DNA from: Paramecium sonneborni
Lineage: Eukaryota; Ciliophora; Oligohymenophorea; Peniculida; Parameciidae
Length of the DNA: 64,000 bases
Direction of reading: 5' to 3'
Assembly (NCBI GenBank): GCA_905182985.1
Contig: CAJJDN010000074.1
Span: 390,431-454,430, forward strand
A program made the position numbers and the translations under genes. Below the pieces are notes generated by a model. The model ran no database searches and had not been told where the DNA came from. It saw nothing but the letters and a program-made list of their open reading frames with translations. The stretch's first letter is position 1. Every line of letters starts with the position of its first letter. Shown one piece after another: positions 61,198 to 64,000 of this stretch.

Positions 61198-63166
61198 TCA
61201 TACCATCCAACCACTTTTAACAGCAACTTCAAATTCTCTATCATCAATAACGCAAAAACTCATTATATAATAATATTGTTCAAACTCTTCTTATGTTACA
61301 TTGTTTGAATTAAATAATTAATGATGACTATTAAATGTATCTAAGAAATCTATCAATACTTCATCATCAGACATTCTTTATCTAGGTCTTGCCAGAAAGT
61401 TTTCTAAAGATATTTCATGATATACTTTTCATATCTTCAAAATTTGTCGACTATAATTTTCTGAAAGCCATTTGAACTAAATTCAATCTCCAATTTTAGA
61501 ATTCACCTAAAATCTTCTCTAAAAATATTTTCATAGAGATTTCATTTTCTATGAAATTATTATTATATAAAATACTTTGATTTAAAATTTATCTAATATA
61601 TTACTGATTGACTTAAATTCTTATCGAATTGAAAGCATTATATATCCCTTATGCATCATATTTAGTAATATTCCTTAACATATATATAATGCCTCTGTGT
61701 CCTTTTAATTTCAATTTCTCTATTACATTATCAATCTTTTATAATTATTATTATGCATAAGTTAATCCTGCAGGAATAATATTTTATTATTTTTAATTTT
61801 ATTAGCTACTCAATGGTCTCAATGCTGTACTGTAATCGGTTTTTTCAGCACTTGTTCCAAATGGTGCATATTATGCTACACTAGTAATTTATTATGAAGG
61901 TGGCCTAACATAAGTAAAAACATTAATCAAATTGTTTTCAAATTATTCAGGTTAACAAGCATAAAGAATATGACAGTATTCATAAAATTCTGAGAATGTA
62001 ACATTCTTACTACCCATTTTATGATGAGCATCATAAGAATCTAAAAATTCAGCAAGTTATTCAGTTTCACTTTTTATTTATTTCTTAACATCAGGATGAT
62101 TTCTTGCTTAATAACATTATTTTAATAATTGATAAGGTATTAAACCATCCATATCAATATCCATTTATTCAAATATTTATTTAACAAGATTCATCTAATC
62201 AAAAGGTCCTAATAATTCAATAAAGAAATCTTAAATATTGACTCCTCCTATTTATTGAGGAAATCTGTAATCTCGTAAAACTTTCTAAACTTATTTTTCA
62301 GTTAAATAACCATCTTGATCATCATCTGCTTGAATTAATAATTTCTTTAAATTAATTAATGCTTTTGGTCCCTTTTTAATCAATGCTCTTCTTAATTCAG
62401 TTAAATCTAATTCATTAAAATCTAACTTTCTAATTGGAGTATAAATAGTGCTTCTCTCTCCCAACCATTAAGCTTTAATATTTCCTAATTCTAAAATATG
62501 ATTAAATTCATCAAATTAATTTTATGATAATAATTTTATATTCTTAAATTTCATATAACTTTGTAAATACTTTCTTACTTTTGTCTTATCACCTTTAAAC
62601 ATTTCAATTATTTAATCTATATTAAAAGAATCAACTTTAAAACCACTTGGTTTAACAACTCCTCTAAATGCTTCTATTACCTCCTCAATTCTTACAAGAT
62701 TATTTTAATTAAAATATTAGAATAAAGCTCTAATCTTATCCTCAGGATATTAATAAAATAAGTATTTAAATTATGCATAATTATACTCTTTCGAATGTAA
62801 TTGTTCAAGCCAATCAAAAAACATATCCAATCCATTTTCCCACATTTTTTTTTAAAAATAAAATACTGCTGATTCTGGTGATTAGTATACTTTAGATATA
62901 AAATTCTTGTAATTCAATTACCCATTCTATTAATAATATTTAAATAAAGAAGCAATTTACTATCAAATATTTAAATAATATACATCTTTTGGAAGAGTGA
63001 TACCAACCTTTTCTAATACTGCTTCGAATTGTTATTAATTAACAACATTCGACTATTTAAGATCATAATATTGAAATGATTTTAATAGTGTTTGTTCTTC
63101 ATGAGGAGATTTAAGACTCAGTTTTTTCTTTAGTTCACTCTCAAATTAAGCTCTTGATTCTGCCAT
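61198..63166 (-). CDS. Calcyphosin-like EF-hand protein
   Basis: Predicted 648 residues with one intron on the + strand at 61404-61425. Several EF-hand-type helix-loop-helix units are spread along it. The clearest loops are DDDQDGYLTE and DIDMDGLIPY in the middle; others, such as YYDLKQSNVVNQQQFE near the N terminus, have lost calcium ligands. The region LKLKGHRGIIYMLRNITKYD and the closing MSFCVIDDREFEVAVKSGWM resemble the ends of calcyphosin-type and flagellar EF-hand proteins, where a C-terminal tryptophan segment is conserved. A ciliary or microtubule-inner-protein role is therefore reasonable inference. The start MAESRAQFESELKKKLSLKS is well supported by composition. Confidence 0.82.
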
Positions 63167-64000
63167 TCTAAAACTATAACAGAAATAATAATAATAAAAT
63201 TTTATTTTAATATTTTTTTTCAAATAACATGTATTATATTTTGTTTCTCTCTTTTTTTTCTAATATATCTATTTATTTGTTATTTTGAATTAAAAATCGT
63301 TAGACTTCATTAAAATTATTTTGATGTAAGTGAATAATAAACATTTTTTTTAATTATGATTTATATCATCCAACTAAAACAAAACAATTTACTTTAATAA
63401 TAAAAGAAGCAGATTAAGGATAAGAATAATTCAATAATTTTTCTAAACAAGTATGATTTATAGAAATTATAAATGATAAATTACAAAAGCATAAAAATTA
63501 TCATGTTTAGGGTTAAATGAATACATTGCTGATAATTAATAAGATAATTAAATTCCTGAATAAAAAGCGCAATAAGTTATTTAAAATTTGATATGTTGAT
63601 TCTTTATTTTATTAATCGTGTGCTAGGGTTATTATGAATTAATAAATTAAGGTTTTAAGAAATACAAGGAAATTTATGTAATATTTTGAAATGAAGAATC
63701 AAAAAGGTCAAAGAATGAATCTTGATTTAAATCTTAAAAGAGAATTGATTTAATAGTAGTAATTTGGGATAGTTAAAATTTACAATAGTAAATTCAAATA
63801 TTAATTCAAGTATCCAAAATGATGGCCAATGTTATTTAAGTTATGGATAAGAAAGTTTTTGTTAAATAAAACAATATTCTAAACTGGTATATAAAATTTC
63901 ACAATCAATTTATGATATTTGACATATTTTAACATAAATTTAATGTAATAAGAGAAATCAATTCGTAAACATATAATCTTGCCCAAAGTTGAGGGTTGCA
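63167..64000. other. Window end, no convincing gene
   Basis: About 830 bases. A frame from ATG 63691 (MKNQKGQRMNLDLNLKRELI) runs about 40 codons, then stops, and other frames are equally short. Part of a gene continuing beyond the window or a diverged gene is possible. No repeat array or RNA gene seen. Confidence 0.4.

Noticed and set aside
63501..63515. TTTAGGGTT as a telomere remnant
   Set aside because: A single short match without tandem repetition is expected by chance.

Overview
The window reads as macronuclear DNA of a ciliate, almost certainly Paramecium or a close relative. Base composition is very AT-rich. Long protein families only read through if TAA and TAG are glutamine and TGA is the sole stop. 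Nearly every gene with introns has tiny ones, about 20-29 nt, starting GTA and ending TAG or AAG. Genes sit tightly on both strands: one convergent pair is 10 bp apart, another 21 bp, and two divergent pairs have start codons 29 and 46 bp apart. I found no tRNA, rRNA, CRISPR, transposon or viral gene.

Layout. 0.1-3 kb: ribosomal protein eL13, an overlapping small gene, and a protein with paired PP1-docking motifs. 3-10 kb: ubiquitin-activating enzyme UBA1, a coiled-coil protein, and a glutamine-rich protein with a beta-rich N terminus. 10-16 kb: a dual-specificity phosphatase, a potassium channel built of two fused channel/CNBD units, and tRNA-guanine transglycosylase. 16-24.6 kb: one intronless reading frame of 2,792 residues joining ankyrin repeats, coiled coil, EF-hands and about twelve C2-like domains. 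24.8-30.7 kb: a short-chain dehydrogenase, a broken reading frame with a G12 tract, a Wee1-like kinase, a LITAF-type protein, a zinc-binding protein and the ribosome-assembly KH protein PNO1. 30.7-45 kb: a large polytopic membrane protein, a glutamine-rich EF-hand-like protein, a small zinc protein, a coiled-coil protein, a large beta-propeller/lectin-fold/zinc-ribbon protein with apparent frameshifts, and a membrane protein. 45-54 kb: a NEK-type kinase, a probable secreted protein, a TRIM-like WD40 protein, the Golgi tether subunit COG3 and a small membrane-anchored protein. 54-63 kb: a J-domain-like protein, an asparagine-rich protein, a MORN-repeat protein, a RING-H2 membrane protein, a degenerate histidine-kinase-like membrane protein and a calcyphosin-like EF-hand protein. 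The last 0.8 kb holds no convincing gene.

The genes form no pathway cluster; they are a housekeeping and signalling mix typical of eukaryotic gene order. Themes that recur are calcium and membrane binding (C2, EF-hand), ubiquitin (UBA1, RING), phosphorylation (Wee1, NEK, phosphatase, PP1 docking) and membrane traffic (COG3, LITAF). The most unusual items are the ankyrin/EF-hand/multi-C2 giant, the two-unit CNBD channel, and several places where coding sequence appears broken. Intron and frame calls were made by eye from consensus, family similarity and phase, so individual boundaries may be off by a few bases.
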